Source: Favolaschia claudopus
Lineage: Eukaryota; Basidiomycota; Agaricomycetes; Agaricales; Mycenaceae
Assembly (NCBI GenBank): GCA_037176885.1
Contig: JAWWNJ010000012.1
Coordinates: forward strand, 1,612,001 to 1,676,000
Direction of reading: 5' to 3'
DNA length: 64,000 nt
Shown: positions 32,663-44,776 of the stretch, piece by piece
Position numbering within the stretch: position 1 is the first letter of the stretch
Layout: each line of letters begins with the position of its first letter
The notes under the pieces: model-generated
Databases searched by the model: none
Seen by the model: the letters and a program-made list of their open reading frames with translations, nothing else
What the model was told of the DNA's origin: nothing
Translations under genes and position numbers: made by a program

Positions 32663-34299
32663 TCATGAGGCGCGGGATAAGTCACTGGCCTCCGTCCAAG
32701 CCACCTTTTCAATATCTTCAGTGCCAAAGAAAAGATTGAACCACTCGTATCCAGCTCCGACCGTTAGCTTGGGCCCCGGTGAGCCACGTATTGTGGTAGA
32801 GAACGTTTTACTCAAATTCAGTGAGCGCAACTTTTTCTTCGCTTTTTTCGCCTGTGGTTTCACATTCTCTGCCATACTGAGGAGAAGACGCTCTTCGATG
32901 TGCGGGTACCGTAGGGTACTCTGTGCTGCCGCTTTGAACAATGGTACAGCCACACATAAATCCTGGAGATCAGCCGGAGCAAGGAGCTTGGCAATGAGTT
33001 CCAGGATGTCGAGAGGCACATCGTGAAGGAAGTGATTCGGCTGGATGGAGGGAGGCGCATTGGTGAGTGGACTGTTTTCGAGACAATGATAGGCTAGGGC
33101 GGCAACGACTGTGATCCCGGGAGTGGAACGCGAAACAGCGTGGAACGAAGGGAGGAACTGAAGAGGCGCTGTCGTCTTGAACCCGTTGTTCACGTCGACA
33201 CGGACAATGACACAGTGGAAAAAGGAGAAAAGAATTCCGAATACCACAATATTGTGTTTCCGATTCACTGTCATTTCTTCGACCAATTCGAAAACACTCT
33301 TTTTCATGTTGCGTTCGTCATCGAGGTGCGTCGTGATGCGCAAGCATATATCTGGAGACAGCCAACAAAATGTTGAAGGATCACCGGAAGGCCCGATTGG
33401 TTTGGGAGTTTTGGAAAATAGCATATGCCCAATTGTAACCTGAATCATGCCAACACCAATGGCAAAAAGGGTTTGTGGTATATCCGCACGATCAGCGATG
33501 GTCTCCAGAAGTCGGACACCGTGCCCAACTTCCGAAGTTTGCATCATCCTTGCGATGAGCACCTCATAAAGAGCAGTTCGGACGGCGAAGCAGCTGCTTG
33601 GGCTTGTCGCTGATGTACCGAACAGGCTAGAAACAGAGGAACGGAATTCTCCGTCTGGGTACCGAGTCGTGTAGTGGTCGATGACAGCATCATCGACAAT
33701 GGGAGGCGCGACTGTCCAGTTATACCTGTACTCTTGAGGAGTGATGTTGTGGTAACTTCGGTGACCATACGAATCGAAATCGATCCAATCAGCGAACAAC
33801 TCGAGCGACGGAGGCATATTGCTCAAAGAAAAGAGAGGGGAGCAATCGACTGGGAAATCATTCGAAAATCAGCACAGCGAATCAAGTCATGATGACTAGC
33901 ACACCTAGAAACACTTCGTGGTCTAAATCAATTTCGTAGACCCATTCTATCATGATATCGTTTGTCGGCTGTACCTTTGTGATGAAGTAGCCAGCATCAT
34001 AGTTAGCTTTGTCCTCTTCGAATACTTCCACGTCTTTGTCCAGCGATTGACGAAGACGGTCCAGCCAAGCTCGATATTCGTCGGCGTCACGGGGTACTCC
34101 TGCGGCCACTTGAACGCCAAGACCTGTGGAAGTAATGAGCCACAAGGCAGCACCATTCAGCCCGACCGACCGCTAGGATAGCTATCGTAGTGATTGTAGC
34201 GGACATGATAGTACCCTTTGTATCGATACACTCTGCACAGACAAGGCGTAATGAGACCATAGGGATGACGAGATCAACGGCTGGGAAACCTGTATCCAC
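32663..34299 (-). CDS. F-box-like protein of an Agaricomycete family
   Basis: The main exon (32663 to about 33850) starts in frame before MPPSLELFADWIDFDSYGH. Upstream exons supply RVYRYKGYYHVRYNHYDSYP and LGVQVAAGVPRDADEYRAWL, then MIEWVYEIDLDHEVFLV joined to DCSPLFSLSNMPP. This chain matches a family of uncharacterised mushroom proteins (RVYRYKGYY, WVYEIDLD and SNMPP blocks). Near the C-terminus, FLHDVPLDILELIAKLLAPA is F-box-like, suggesting a substrate adaptor for an SCF ubiquitin ligase. A basic segment KPQAKKAKKKLRSL follows. Introns at about 33846-33899 and 34125-34172 keep frame. The true 5' exon (about 34300-34430) could not be resolved, so the start is approximate. The stop is at 32663-32665. 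Confidence 0.65.
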
Positions 34300-34438
34300 G
34301 AGTACCCATGCTGGTGACCTTCAAATCCGAAGAGGATGGGGAGCAGGAGAAAGGGGCGCAGGTCCCGTGACCGCGGACGTTGTTATGTGACTTACGTACA
34401 AAATGGAGAAAAAAATCGGTACATTGGGTATTGTACAC

Positions 34439-37400
34439 TCAGCGCGCTATGAACATGTTCATCCGCCACTCCTCGTTACCTTTCACATTCGGTTTCACAA
34501 CCCGCTCTATAGGATCAATCTGTCTTTCCTTGGCTCTGTCCTCCATTCTTTGAGCCCACGAAAGCTGAGCGCTTTCATCTGCCACAGACTTCGCCCATAT
34601 TTCATCCACCGTCTCGACAAACTCTTGCTCGAATTCTCCCAGCTCAGCTTGCAAGGAGCGACCCTCCGCGTCGTGCTCCGGTGTAAACTGAGAAAGATGG
34701 GGCAAGAGCTGCCGTGCATCAGCTAAACATGGTAGAGAGAGTCAGCAGGTGTTCTGGATTGAGAACGAGAATCGCACCTTGAGTTGCTTGGAATTTTCCA
34801 ACAAGCTTAGTGACAGATTTGAGTAAGTACTCTTCCTCGTCCACAGTGCCCTTTCGGCCAGCGTTGCGCTCGATCTTCCGCTTAGAGCGCGAAGACCGCC
34901 TGAACATTGTAAGATGCGAGCTTGTAACGAAGACGGTATCTCTCACTTTGATGACTTGGACATCGATGTAGGTGCTACGGTATATCGGGTGAACGCAGTT
35001 GCAGGCATAGACACGTCTGTCATAACGTCCACATTGTGGAGGTTGGTATCCTCAGCCAGACCGTAGAATAATTCTGTAACAAGTCAGAGAGGTATATTGG
35101 AGGACATGTCACCGAATCCTGACCAGGTTCTTCAATTTTCTTCACACGAAGCTCACGGATGCGAAGAAGCTGTTTCCTCAGCTGTTCCTTCATCTCGCTG
35201 ATATCTTCGGATATCTGAGCCCGACTTTCGAGCGCACCAGGATGAATAACCTCTTCTAAGAGTGTAGTAGAATCTGTGAGAGTTACCTGGGGCAAAGTCA
35301 GGAACTGACTGTAGGGTTGAGAATGGCTACTTACTATCCGACGAGCTTCCGAAAAGCTGTTGCCTTGAACAAGAGCGATAACAGCTTCTCGCACATCTTT
35401 TGCATAATCCAGCAGAACACGAGCAGCCTCAGAATGCCGCTTCTTGGATGCGAGATCCTCTGACGATACCCTAGTATCAGGATCTCAAGAGGTAACCATA
35501 CAGCAAGACAGACCTGCAACGCGATAGCTCATTGTAGAGATATCGTCCGGAGACGCCCCTGTGCGTTGAGCCATGTCGAACAGCTCTTGCCAGTCGAGTG
35601 CCTTCTCGTACGCGACCGTCGCCTTCGAAACAGCACCAGCCTGGATGAAGACTAGCATAATTCCACTCGTAAGAGGTTGTGCATGAGAACCAGCAAGGAC
35701 TTGCCCGATGCAGCCTGGCGGAAATCTCGACGCTCAAACAACCAGTCTCCGTAAATTTCCAAGATATTCTGAGTGATCCTGTCAATGTGCGAAGCCCAGC
35801 AACGATAGAGCCACTGACGCTATATTGGTCCGTATCTCTCCATATTGAAATCGCCAGTTCGTACAACCGGTGCTGTTCGATGTAGGCCAGAGCTTCCGTG
35901 AAGTAATTCGATCCTTGAGGGGAAGCAAAGGTTACCCCGAGACAGCGCGCAACTCTCAACAACTCACCAGCAAGACTAAGGTTCTTCAAAGCTTTGTCAT
36001 GCCGCTTTAGATGATCATCTATCCGGAACCTTTGATAGTCTTTTTCCAACGTCCTAAGCTCTCTTAAGAACGGAAGGTACTCCCGAGGATCCTGCATTCA
36101 ATCAGTCGAGATACGAGACGATCCAGGAAGCCGACCTTTTGAGCATACTGCGCTATCATGAGCACTAAGGAGAAGTCATACATCCCTAGAGCAATATCGA
36201 AGAGGGAATCGGCATCAACCAAAAAGATGATGTATTTGACAGCCTCTTCGACGAGGTCAGGGTTGGACTCTGCTTGCATGTTAGAACACACAGGGTCGGT
36301 AGGAGAAAAAGCACCTCGTAATTGTAGCAGGAGTGCCAACCCAGCTTCTGGGTCTGGCGGGCTTTTGACCATGTACGCCGTGAGGATAGAATTGACATAT
36401 TTCGTCAAATCTTTTCGCTCTAGTTCTACGCGCAGAGTATCGCAAAGTGATGCGATTCGATCAGCGCTTTGTTTTCCTTGTCTATGAACTATCAGTACGC
36501 AGAATGCAAGTTGGAAATGGTGTCGACCCACCCAACACTCGTCAAGAAAAGATTGATGTGATCCACTTCATGCACCTGCTCGATGAATTGCGAGATATTT
36601 TCTAGGAACGAGACGTGATTGTGCTCGACCAGAACGTTGAAGTCGATTCGATGCTTCCTGCAAGATAGGAAAGCTTTTCGATATTGCCGCCTACAAGGTT
36701 TGAGCAACGATGTCCGCAACAGCTAAACCAGCTGAAACATACGCGTCTAGATCTTGCCGAACGACTTCCATGACGAAAGGTCGAGGATTGATTGTTTCAA
36801 GATTTCCGCGGGGCATTTGTAGTACCAGACTCATGGCACTGGATACACCTACAACTATGCGTGACCCTCTCTCAACCCGTCGTTTCTCCCAGGTGCTTGG
36901 AATGGTTTCACCGGCATTAGGGGACAGAAGGGAAGGTAAAGAGGAGAGAGGGGCAAACGTGGCTTCATGCGCGCTCGTTGTGAAAACAAGGAAACCAGAG
37001 GCAACAGTGAAAGAGTTGACGTTAGACGCCACGGTATAGGGTGCCTCCGAGCGTGCGGTCACGAATAACTTCCCAGAACTAGCCAGTCCAATGTACAACG
37101 ATGAGGGGTTGTCGTTATCGTTGGAAACCTCTGAATTCTGTGCAAGGAAACAGAACTCGGGGAACAAGGTGATCTCGGCAGTGGAGGCAGCTTGAACATG
37201 AAATATGCGCCCTACAGCGTTTTGCCATAGTACTGGAGTGGCGCCCGCGGTCTGAATCAATCGCCCGCTCCGTGACGGCATCGAAACCTCGGTACACTGC
37301 TGAGCGTCACCAAGACGCACGATACTGACGACTTCCTCGTCGTCCTGTGAGCTCCCTAGCAGATGCAAAACGTCGGTAGCTTGTGGGAGAACCACCTGTC

Positions 37401-39359
37401 GTTGCCGAATACGATCTGACCCGACAGTGCCAGCGAATGTCCGAGACGGGTCCATTATCTTCCCAGGTCCAGGTGTCAACCGTGTTTTGAGATCCCAAAC
37501 CTCCAAGTATCCAGACTCCCACAATACCGCGAGCGTATCCGAAGACGGCGAAAAACTCATGTGAACAGGCGGGGAAGAAGTAGGTGCGGATTTTAAAGAT
37601 AGTTGGTAGGATGACATCGGGGGCGGAACATTCTGCGACCGAAATGGGGTCAGTAGAATCTTAGCTATAGCCGATGTCAGCCAAAATATCGCGTTCAAAC
37701 AGAAAACATACAGCCATCGAGCACAGCGACAGTGCCAGAATCATTCGGGGGAAGCGTCGGCGAGACACAAGTATCCCATGAATATATTCTCCGTATGATC
37801 TGGGCTGGACCTGGTTAAGGATTTGGCGCAACAGCGTATCAAATATGAACTAACATGTTGTGGTCAGTATGACATGGAGCGCCTCTTCAGGATGAAATTC
37901 CACTGAGGTGAACCTGCCAGGACCAGACGAGGAAGATGGAGCTGCCGTTTCATGCTTTAGGTACCTGAGTAATGTTAGATTGCTTGTGACCGGAAACCAG
38001 ATAACTTACCAATGATAATTACCCGTCGTCCAAAGCTGGACTAGCCAGGATGTGAAATTCGGCACAGTAGGAATAGGGGGGGAACCTCACATATATCGCC
38101 CTCGTCTTTCTCGACCCAAAGACCAAGGACATTAGAGTCAGAGCTCCAAAGCGCGTCTTTTACTTTGTAACCCCACTTTCGACCGTCTGCTCGAGCACCT
38201 GGTCCGATCGACAGATCATCAACTCGAATACCAAATTCGCCATGCCGCAGCCCATTTCGCTCAAAGAAAACGACATCGTGTCGGCCTTCCTTCCCGGCAC
38301 CACCGCCTTCAAATCCGAACCGTTGTGTACCGGCGATGAGGTTTCCCGTCGGCCGCCAGGCCATTGCATGCTCGAGCCCAGGGACAGCCTCAGAGGTGGA
38401 TTGGAGTGCAGCTTGTCGATCGTAGACGCGAAGCGTACGATGTCTTGGTGAAGTGGAAGTCGGGGAAAGCGAGGAAACGATGAAGAACGCGCCGTCGCCT
38501 CTCCAGCTTATCCGGGGCATCCCATCGTCGTCTGGGCTCGCGCCTACAAGTTTCTGAGTGGGCGCCTGAGCTGCCGCCTTGCCCAGCGAGCCGTGAAACT
38601 GTGTCTGCTTCGAACCCCAGCCCACGTTGATAGGTGCGTCTGATTGCGAAATCAGAGAAACGTATAAGGTTCATAGAAAGTATAAAGACCTTCGCCAAAA
38701 TCGGTTGTGAAGATCGGGGTATCAGAAAGGACGTCGAAAGTGGAGGTCATGAGAATTAGCTTTTCCTCCCCTGGCCAGAACAGTCAAAATTTGGACCAGG
38801 TGCGCCGAGAAAGTTATTTGACCGGTCACTATAGCCAGGAGGGAATCATCGGGGCTCCAAGCAGCTGCCATGATTCCAGACTCGATGGTGCCCTCGACTT
38901 CGGGCTGCCTCCATGAGTTCAACCACAGACTAGGAGCGTCAAAACGGACTAACATACGTACCGGCGAGTCTTCCTCCTCGATTGAAATCGTAGTGATGTC
39001 ACCGCCGCACATAATTGCAACCAGACGCCTGGACTCTGCCAGAACTCGCAAATTGACGACTTGATTCAAGGAACGGTCGGTTGAAGCTTTCGTGATGAAC
39101 ATGCTGGTGTTCGTCGGCGGCTTACCCTGGCTTACATTCAAACATTTGCGCCGGCTTTTACATGCGACTATACGCCTACCTTTACCGCACCGAATTCACT
39201 CGCTGACGCGATTTTCCATATCTTGACCTCAATTTCGTCTGAAGTGTTGCTCTCGGAGGTAGCATAGAGCGCATCTTCATCGAGATCGATAGCCATGCGC
39301 GATACACATGTATCAGGAATGGGAGTAATGAGTTCTGCGGCGAGCGATAGATTCCGCAT
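34439..39359 (-). CDS. ELP1: Elongator complex protein 1 (IKI3/ELP1)
   Basis: This is the large WD40/TPR scaffold of Elongator, which places mcm5/ncm5 side chains on wobble uridines of tRNAs. The start at 39357-39359 gives MRNLSLAAELITPIPDT. The N-terminal beta-propellers contain VGWGSKQTQFHGSLGKAA, MPRISWRGDGAFF, EHAMAWRPTGNLIAGTQR, HGEFGIRV and ALWSSDSNVLGLWVE, all typical of Elp1. The C-terminal half is alpha-solenoid (AFSPTDPVCSNMQAE, DPREYLPFLRELRTLEKDYQ, FRIDDHLKRHDKALKNL). The end includes SKRKIERNAGRKGTVDEEEY, the conserved basic element implicated in tRNA binding, and IDPIERVVKPN. Over a dozen short introns divide it. Length is about 1,350 aa. The stop is at 34439-34441. It is divergent from EFG1 (149 bp apart). 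Confidence 0.9.
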
Positions 39360-39508
39360 CGCGTCCCAGTCGCGGTTCGAGTCGAGCGCAAATTGAAATT
39401 GGGTGTTTGTAAGGTGTTTGGTGTTTGGCTCTTTTGAAATCTGATGCTAAACTTGATCTTTTCGTTTACCACATCCACTCATCGCGCGCCCAAGGTACCA
39501 CTATCGTA
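39360..39508. promoter_or_regulatory. Compact divergent promoter, ELP1/EFG1
   Basis: Only 149 bp separate the start codons of ELP1 (-) and EFG1 (+). Both promoters must overlap here or extend into coding sequence. No TATA box or named site is clear. Confidence 0.6.
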
Positions 39509-40409
39509 ATGGGGCCAGTAAGAACGAAACAAGCACGTAAAGAGAGCTCTACAGCCAATTCTGCTCTAGCCGGTCCTTCGAAATTTGAACAGAGACGACC
39601 AAAAAAATCAAGCCAGGACACAACCGGCACACTTGGGATACAGAAGATTAAATCGGCTCTCAGACAGACGCGAAGGCTGCTCTCTAAAGTTCTACCGGTC
39701 TCATTCTTGGTGGTGTAACGTGTTTTGACTGGGCATGGCAGGATAATCTCACTCCGGATGTTCGAGTCGAAACGGAACGGAGGTTGAAGGCGCTCGAAGG
39801 GGACCTTAGTGTGGCAGAGGTTGGAAAGAAAGAACGCACACTAGCAGTGAGGTATCATAGCGTAAAATTCTTCGGTGCGTAGCGTCTCTCATTTTGTATG
39901 CTCGAACACTGACCCTCCATAGAACGACAAAAGGTCAGCCGAAAGCTGGATCAAATTAACAAGAAATTATCAGAGTCGGATATACCAGAGTTGCGGTCGG
40001 CTTTGCATGATTTGCGCGTAGACTTGAACTACACTATGGTCAAATTTTTCTCATCTTCGTCTACTGTTCTGACTTCACGTCATAACAGCATTATCCCAAG
40101 ATGAAAAAGTACATATCTCTATTCCCTCCTGAGCTGCGAAATGGCGAAACACAAGAACCCGCGCTTGATTCTGGGAGAGAAGAAATACGCGCCTGGATTC
40201 GGTCACAAATGCAGAGCGGCGAACTGCCATCAGAGCCAGAATTACATCTGGATTGGAAGAAGGACGGCGGAGTCGCGGATGCAAAATGGGGCGGGGAGAA
40301 GAAAGCCAGCAAGAAGACCCAATCAACGAAACAATCCGAGCCACAAGAAGATCCAGAGGACGAGTTCTTCGAGGATGATGACGAGGAGGAGAGCTCCAAA
40401 GATAGCTAA
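39509..40409 (+). CDS. EFG1: rRNA-processing protein Efg1
   Basis: This is a nucleolar factor of the early 90S/SSU processome, needed for 18S rRNA maturation. The N-terminus (MGPVRTKQARKESSTANSAL) is basic. GIQKIKSALRQTRRLLSK leads through an intron to DNLTPDVRVETERRLKALEG, KKERTLAVRYHSVKFFERQK and VSRKLDQINKKL, the conserved Efg1 helices. LHDLRVDLNYTM, HYPKMKKYISLFP, then an acidic tail (DEFFEDDDEEESSKDS) follow. Introns near 39688-39741, 39872-39922 and 40038-40087 keep frame. ATG 39509 and TAA 40407-40409 give about 250 aa, normal for the family. Confidence 0.88.
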
Positions 40410-40962
40410 TACTTTCTGTTCAGTGTCTGTGGTACGTGTGCGGGAGCGTGGACGTATATCATTCGGTTTAGTTAGTATGCGTGATGGAATCAGGGTTGCT
40501 TTGTGGCTGATATCTCTATGTTTGCTACGAGCGTACGCGTTTTTTTTCCATATGCCTGTCGTCGCATCGCACTGACTTTTGTTTATATAGTTGGGGTTCT
40601 GGGGATTCATATGAAGTGATGAGGCCGAATATTCGCTGTAGAACCAGCAGCGCTAGGCGTGGGCATTGGCTCATCCAGGATGCTTGCATATAACGCTTCA
40701 GTTTCGCTCTGACATAGATGGTCTTCGCTGCACGACTTTTTTGCCCACTCTTTCGAGCGAGAACTTGAAGAATTTAGTCGCGGACGCGGGTGCTTTGCAG
40801 GTCCCGTAAGCCGCTATAATTGGAGGGGTAGCGCCGCGTCCGACATGGTTGCTTAGAGTTCCGCAAGCACGCGACGCTGTTGACTGGAACCGCAGCCGTG
40901 ACTGCTCCTCTGGCGCGCTGCATCAACCTCCATGATTTCATCGCCGTGGAGACTGATTACAG
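40410..40962. other. Intergenic region with unresolved 5' exon of the 7-TM gene
   Basis: About 550 bp follow the EFG1 stop. The first coding exon and start codon of the 7-TM gene must lie in the right part. ATG at 40844 followed by a possible short intron ending at the acceptor 40962 is one option, but it is weak. Nothing else is recognised. Confidence 0.3.
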
Positions 40963-43871
40963 CTTCGCCTCGAGCGTTTTTCTTCCTTTGCGCCATCCTT
41001 ACTCCCAGGAATCGTCGGCCCCGCTTTCTATTGTGATGCGCCTGCCTTCGATGAACGAATACTGTAGGTCACATACTCCACAAGTCGTTCATTATGCAAT
41101 TCCAAAGTCTGTCGCTAATCGACCGAGGTGCCCGGGACCCACAGCGATCGGATGTTGCCATCTCGTTCGAATTCGGAGGAGGCCAGGTCGCCAAAATTCA
41201 TACCTATGCTCCGGAATGAGCGCCGAACTATTCTATGCGCTCAATGCTTTTCGAGCCTAGCTCTACCGCCACTAGTGACGCCTAGTGAGGGTATATAACA
41301 CAAGACTACACAAGATGATTTTAGATGTTATGTTTTTTATCCTTCCAACCTTCCGGATTCCCGAACGGCAAAGTACCCGCTCGACGAGAGCTCCACTGAA
41401 ATCACAAATTGAGTTCACGTTGATCTTCACGATTTTCAGGGAGAAGAACTCTTCTTTTTGAATGCATCCGTCGCTTCCCTCGCAGCTTATTCCGCTCTCA
41501 GGCACAATGAGCAGTTAGTTGGGAGCAATCACTGGAAGGGGAAGGATGATGATCATGGGACGTTTTACGTACAGCTGTATTGCCGTTTATGGATTTGGTA
41601 CTCTCTGCTTTGCTCTACGACGACCAAAACTCGAAACTGGCTTCCCTTAACGTCCTGTGGATAGGGCTATCCCCTTCATGAGCAGCGGTTCTTCTTCAGC
41701 CTACCTCCTGTGGGCCCTCTTGTCTGTCTGCGTGCGTCAGCATCTCCGTCGAATCTCCGTTCTACCTCTCACGCGCCGCTCTTGCGTCTCTCTCTTTCAC
41801 CATCTTTCGTTTTCTATGCATTCTGTTGCTACAGTTCTTCTCCTTCATGCTCATCCATCTATGGAGCTACGACAAGTTCAAGGTATCTGCAAAAATTCTG
41901 GCACGAGACAAGTAGTAACGGTTTTGTTTTGTTAGTGCCTTAGATGGGATTCAGGGCGGCAGCCTGGCGCTTTCAAGAGGGTCATGACGTGCGTATCCCG
42001 AAGACTTTTCTCGGTGGTCTGCTCATCAAAACTTGGTGGACCAGATACTCGTATTTCATGACGGTACCCCTACTGCTGATATTCAGTGTAGCCTTGTCAG
42101 CCCTCAAATATCAAGAGGGTACGTTCTAATTCTGCTCCGAAAAGCAGTCAGTCACTGAGCTGGATTACAGGCTTGTTTGTGCTACCAGATGGAACCAGTG
42201 AGCCATTCTTCTTGTCTATTTCTTCTACCAGTTCTTACCACACGAACAGTCATGCCTCGACCATACGCGTTCTGGAAACCCAACCATCTCAGGTGGATTC
42301 TCCCTCTCTACTTCGTCCTCAGCATCGCTTGGTCTCTGGAATTGTGCGTCCCCTGTCTTCGGATCTACCGTACCTCCTAAATCCTTGGCCAGAGTAACGC
42401 ATCTTGAGGGTGACGCAACCGTTCATCTCCGTCGAAACCCGTTAACATTACTTTTCAGAGCTAACTTTCTGGTTATTCCTCCTGCATCAAGGGCCAAGAA
42501 AACGAGAATGGTTTCACTGCTGGGAGTTCCGAGCGTGGTATTTAGGCAAGTTCTCTCACAACATCATTGGTCAAGAACATAATCCCGCCTGCAGGAAGCA
42601 TCGCAGCCATACTAGGCTTGCCGTTGACTGCGCTAATCAAGCGGGAGAACCTGGAAACCGTATGTTAACTCCGACCTATATGCGACGGTTTTTCAAATTG
42701 TTTTAGTGCGAGGCTTGGATTTTCGTCGCAGGCTCATCGGCCGGAACATTCACGACTATATGCTTCCTCTATGTTCTTGCTCATTTTCCGAGGTTCATAC
42801 GAAGTGTCAAGGCCGAGGGTGCCGAACCCGACGTTGTCGTCAGACTAGCAACTTTCTATAATCTTAACGTGAGGAAATTCTTCGTCGTTTAAAGTCGATT
42901 GCTGACAGCAAAACAGTTGATTCGGGTCGTTTTTGTACGCCAATACATTGTTACCCAAATGCTTCCGCTCACCAGTGTCATCCAGCGATTCCTTTTCACA
43001 GTTCCTCTACTGACCTTCGCGTTGGATGGGTTGACCGATGAGTCATTTCTCATTGTTGGCAGCCCGTTCGTCTTCTTTCATTCAACTGCTATACTATATC
43101 ACTCATTTACATCTTTACAGCTTTTGGGGAGGTATGTCCCACTTCAATATTGTGCCCCTCAATGTTGATTGGTGAGCGTTGCAGATATTCTACTCATGAT
43201 GGGAGGTATCGGCTGTTTTGTCTCTTCCGCAATTACTATGCTTGTGAGTCCTTTGCGAGCCCAACCCAGCTCTACGCCTCTCTTCCTGACCTATTCTCAA
43301 GGTTTTCTTCCCCCGCTCCATGACATCCGAAGCCGGTTATAGAGCACACGCTCTCAGCCAGGCTTCCAAGGCTCAGCCTCAAGTCCCGAACGAACTCCCC
43401 GATTATGAACGACACGGCTCTCCGCTTCCATCCCCCAAATCCATGATGTCCGTCGAGCGGGCACGCATGACCTCCTTCAACTTTCCACGGCCGGAGGGAG
43501 ATCCGCACGCCCCTTTCGAGGACGATATTGAGGCCGGCCCGCAACACTACCATCAGCGGCCTCGCCCACCCTCTGGCTCTCCCTCGGACGACACGATGTG
43601 GGATGGGTCAACTCGCAAGCCCACCGCATCCACCTCTCAGGCCAGCCCAAACGAAAATTACAGAAATCAGATGCCACTCTTTGTCGATGGTACGGCGATC
43701 TACATCGAAGACGTATCTCCCTCGCCGCCATACCCACTTGTTCATCCTTACGTGCGTATTTGTTTGTTCATTTCGGTCTTGCTCTTGGTTCAGTCTTGGC
43801 TTACTCGGCAACTACAGGCTATGAATTTCACGTCACCCATTGACCTGCTGGAAGATAGCAGCGCATCATGA
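40963..43871 (+). CDS. Uncharacterised Agaricomycete 7-transmembrane protein
   Basis: Many short exons together give a lumenal/extracellular domain followed by seven hydrophobic helices, an arrangement I recall from conserved but unnamed mushroom proteins. The N-terminal part has CDAPAFDERIL. Membrane parts include FTIFRFLCILLLQFFSFMLI, YFMTVPLLLIFSVALSALKY, HLRWILPLYFVLSIAWSLEL, EAWIFVAGSSAGTFTTICFL and RFLFTVPLLTFALDGLTD. Conserved joins are SYDKFK then CLRWDSGRQPGAFKRVMT, and ILLMMGGIGCFVSSAITML then FFPRSMTSE. The C-terminal cytosolic tail is long and Ser/Pro-rich (PNELPDYERHGSPLPSP). The last intron (about 43759-43818) leads to AMNFTSPIDLLEDSSAS and TGA 43869-43871. Topology recalls a receptor, but no signalling role is shown. 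The 5' end is unresolved. Confidence 0.65.
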
Positions 43872-44776
43872 CACTTATGCTCTGTCGCCGTTGGGCTTAA
43901 TAATTCGTAAAGTCCTCGTTCGGGTTGATTTGGTGTGGGCTCTCCGACTCCTAGGCTGCAGGATGCCCAGATATCACCTCCCACTGCGGCACCGCAAACT
44001 TTGTGGTCGAATCCCCTCCCATGCCCGTGATACTCGGTGATGTGTGTGGCTCCTCATGCCATTCCTCCTGCCATCTACCGCCTCGCGCCCGTCCGCGGGC
44101 CAAGGCGTCTGCCTGTCTGTGTGCCTGGACATCATAGTCCTATATCCCCCCAAAGGACACGCAGCGCCGCCGTTACATATGCATATACCCTATGTATCGT
44201 GTAGTTCGCTCGCCTCTCGTCCCGTTCCTCTTCTCCATTGCTGGATTTATGATTGCTTACTTACTCTTTATCTAACCAGCCAATGTTGTACAATCCATAA
44301 TATGTAACTTTGTATCAGCTGTTTCCTCTCAAAAGTACTCGAGTATTATTATCGCACGAGGCGGATGGATGCGTTCTGTATGTAGTAGTGTTACAAGGTC
44401 TTTCTTTAGTGACTTGTATCTGTCTATATTATACTTGGTTTCCCTATCGCTACCTGCAGCATCGATGCACGATGCTCAGGAGCAGGTCGGTCAATATGGC
44501 AACATCCGTGGTGCGTTCCCTACTTCCTGTACTCGTCATGAAATACTGATAAATCTGTTAGTGTTACTTTGACCATTGAGACTCGGAGACGGAGCTGAAG
44601 TTATGATTGCTCTCAAGTTCACTCTAGACGATTGCCTTGGGCTTCGAACGATGAGTCAGTGACAGGACTCCAGACTCGGAATGCTCCCCAAAATGCGCTT
44701 CAATTTCAATGTTCAGTTCTACCTAGATGCGTCAGAAGCGACACAATGATCTAGGGCTTTGAATCTATCTTCCATC
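43872..44776. other. Convergent intergenic region (7-TM / MFS copy 2)
   Basis: About 900 bp between convergent stop codons. It is pyrimidine-rich on the + strand, with only short ORFs. No gene is supported. Confidence 0.4.

Noticed and set aside
31926..32666. 246-codon open frame on the - strand
   Set aside because: It follows the palindromic array, whose period is stop-free in several frames. The protein is just translated repeat.
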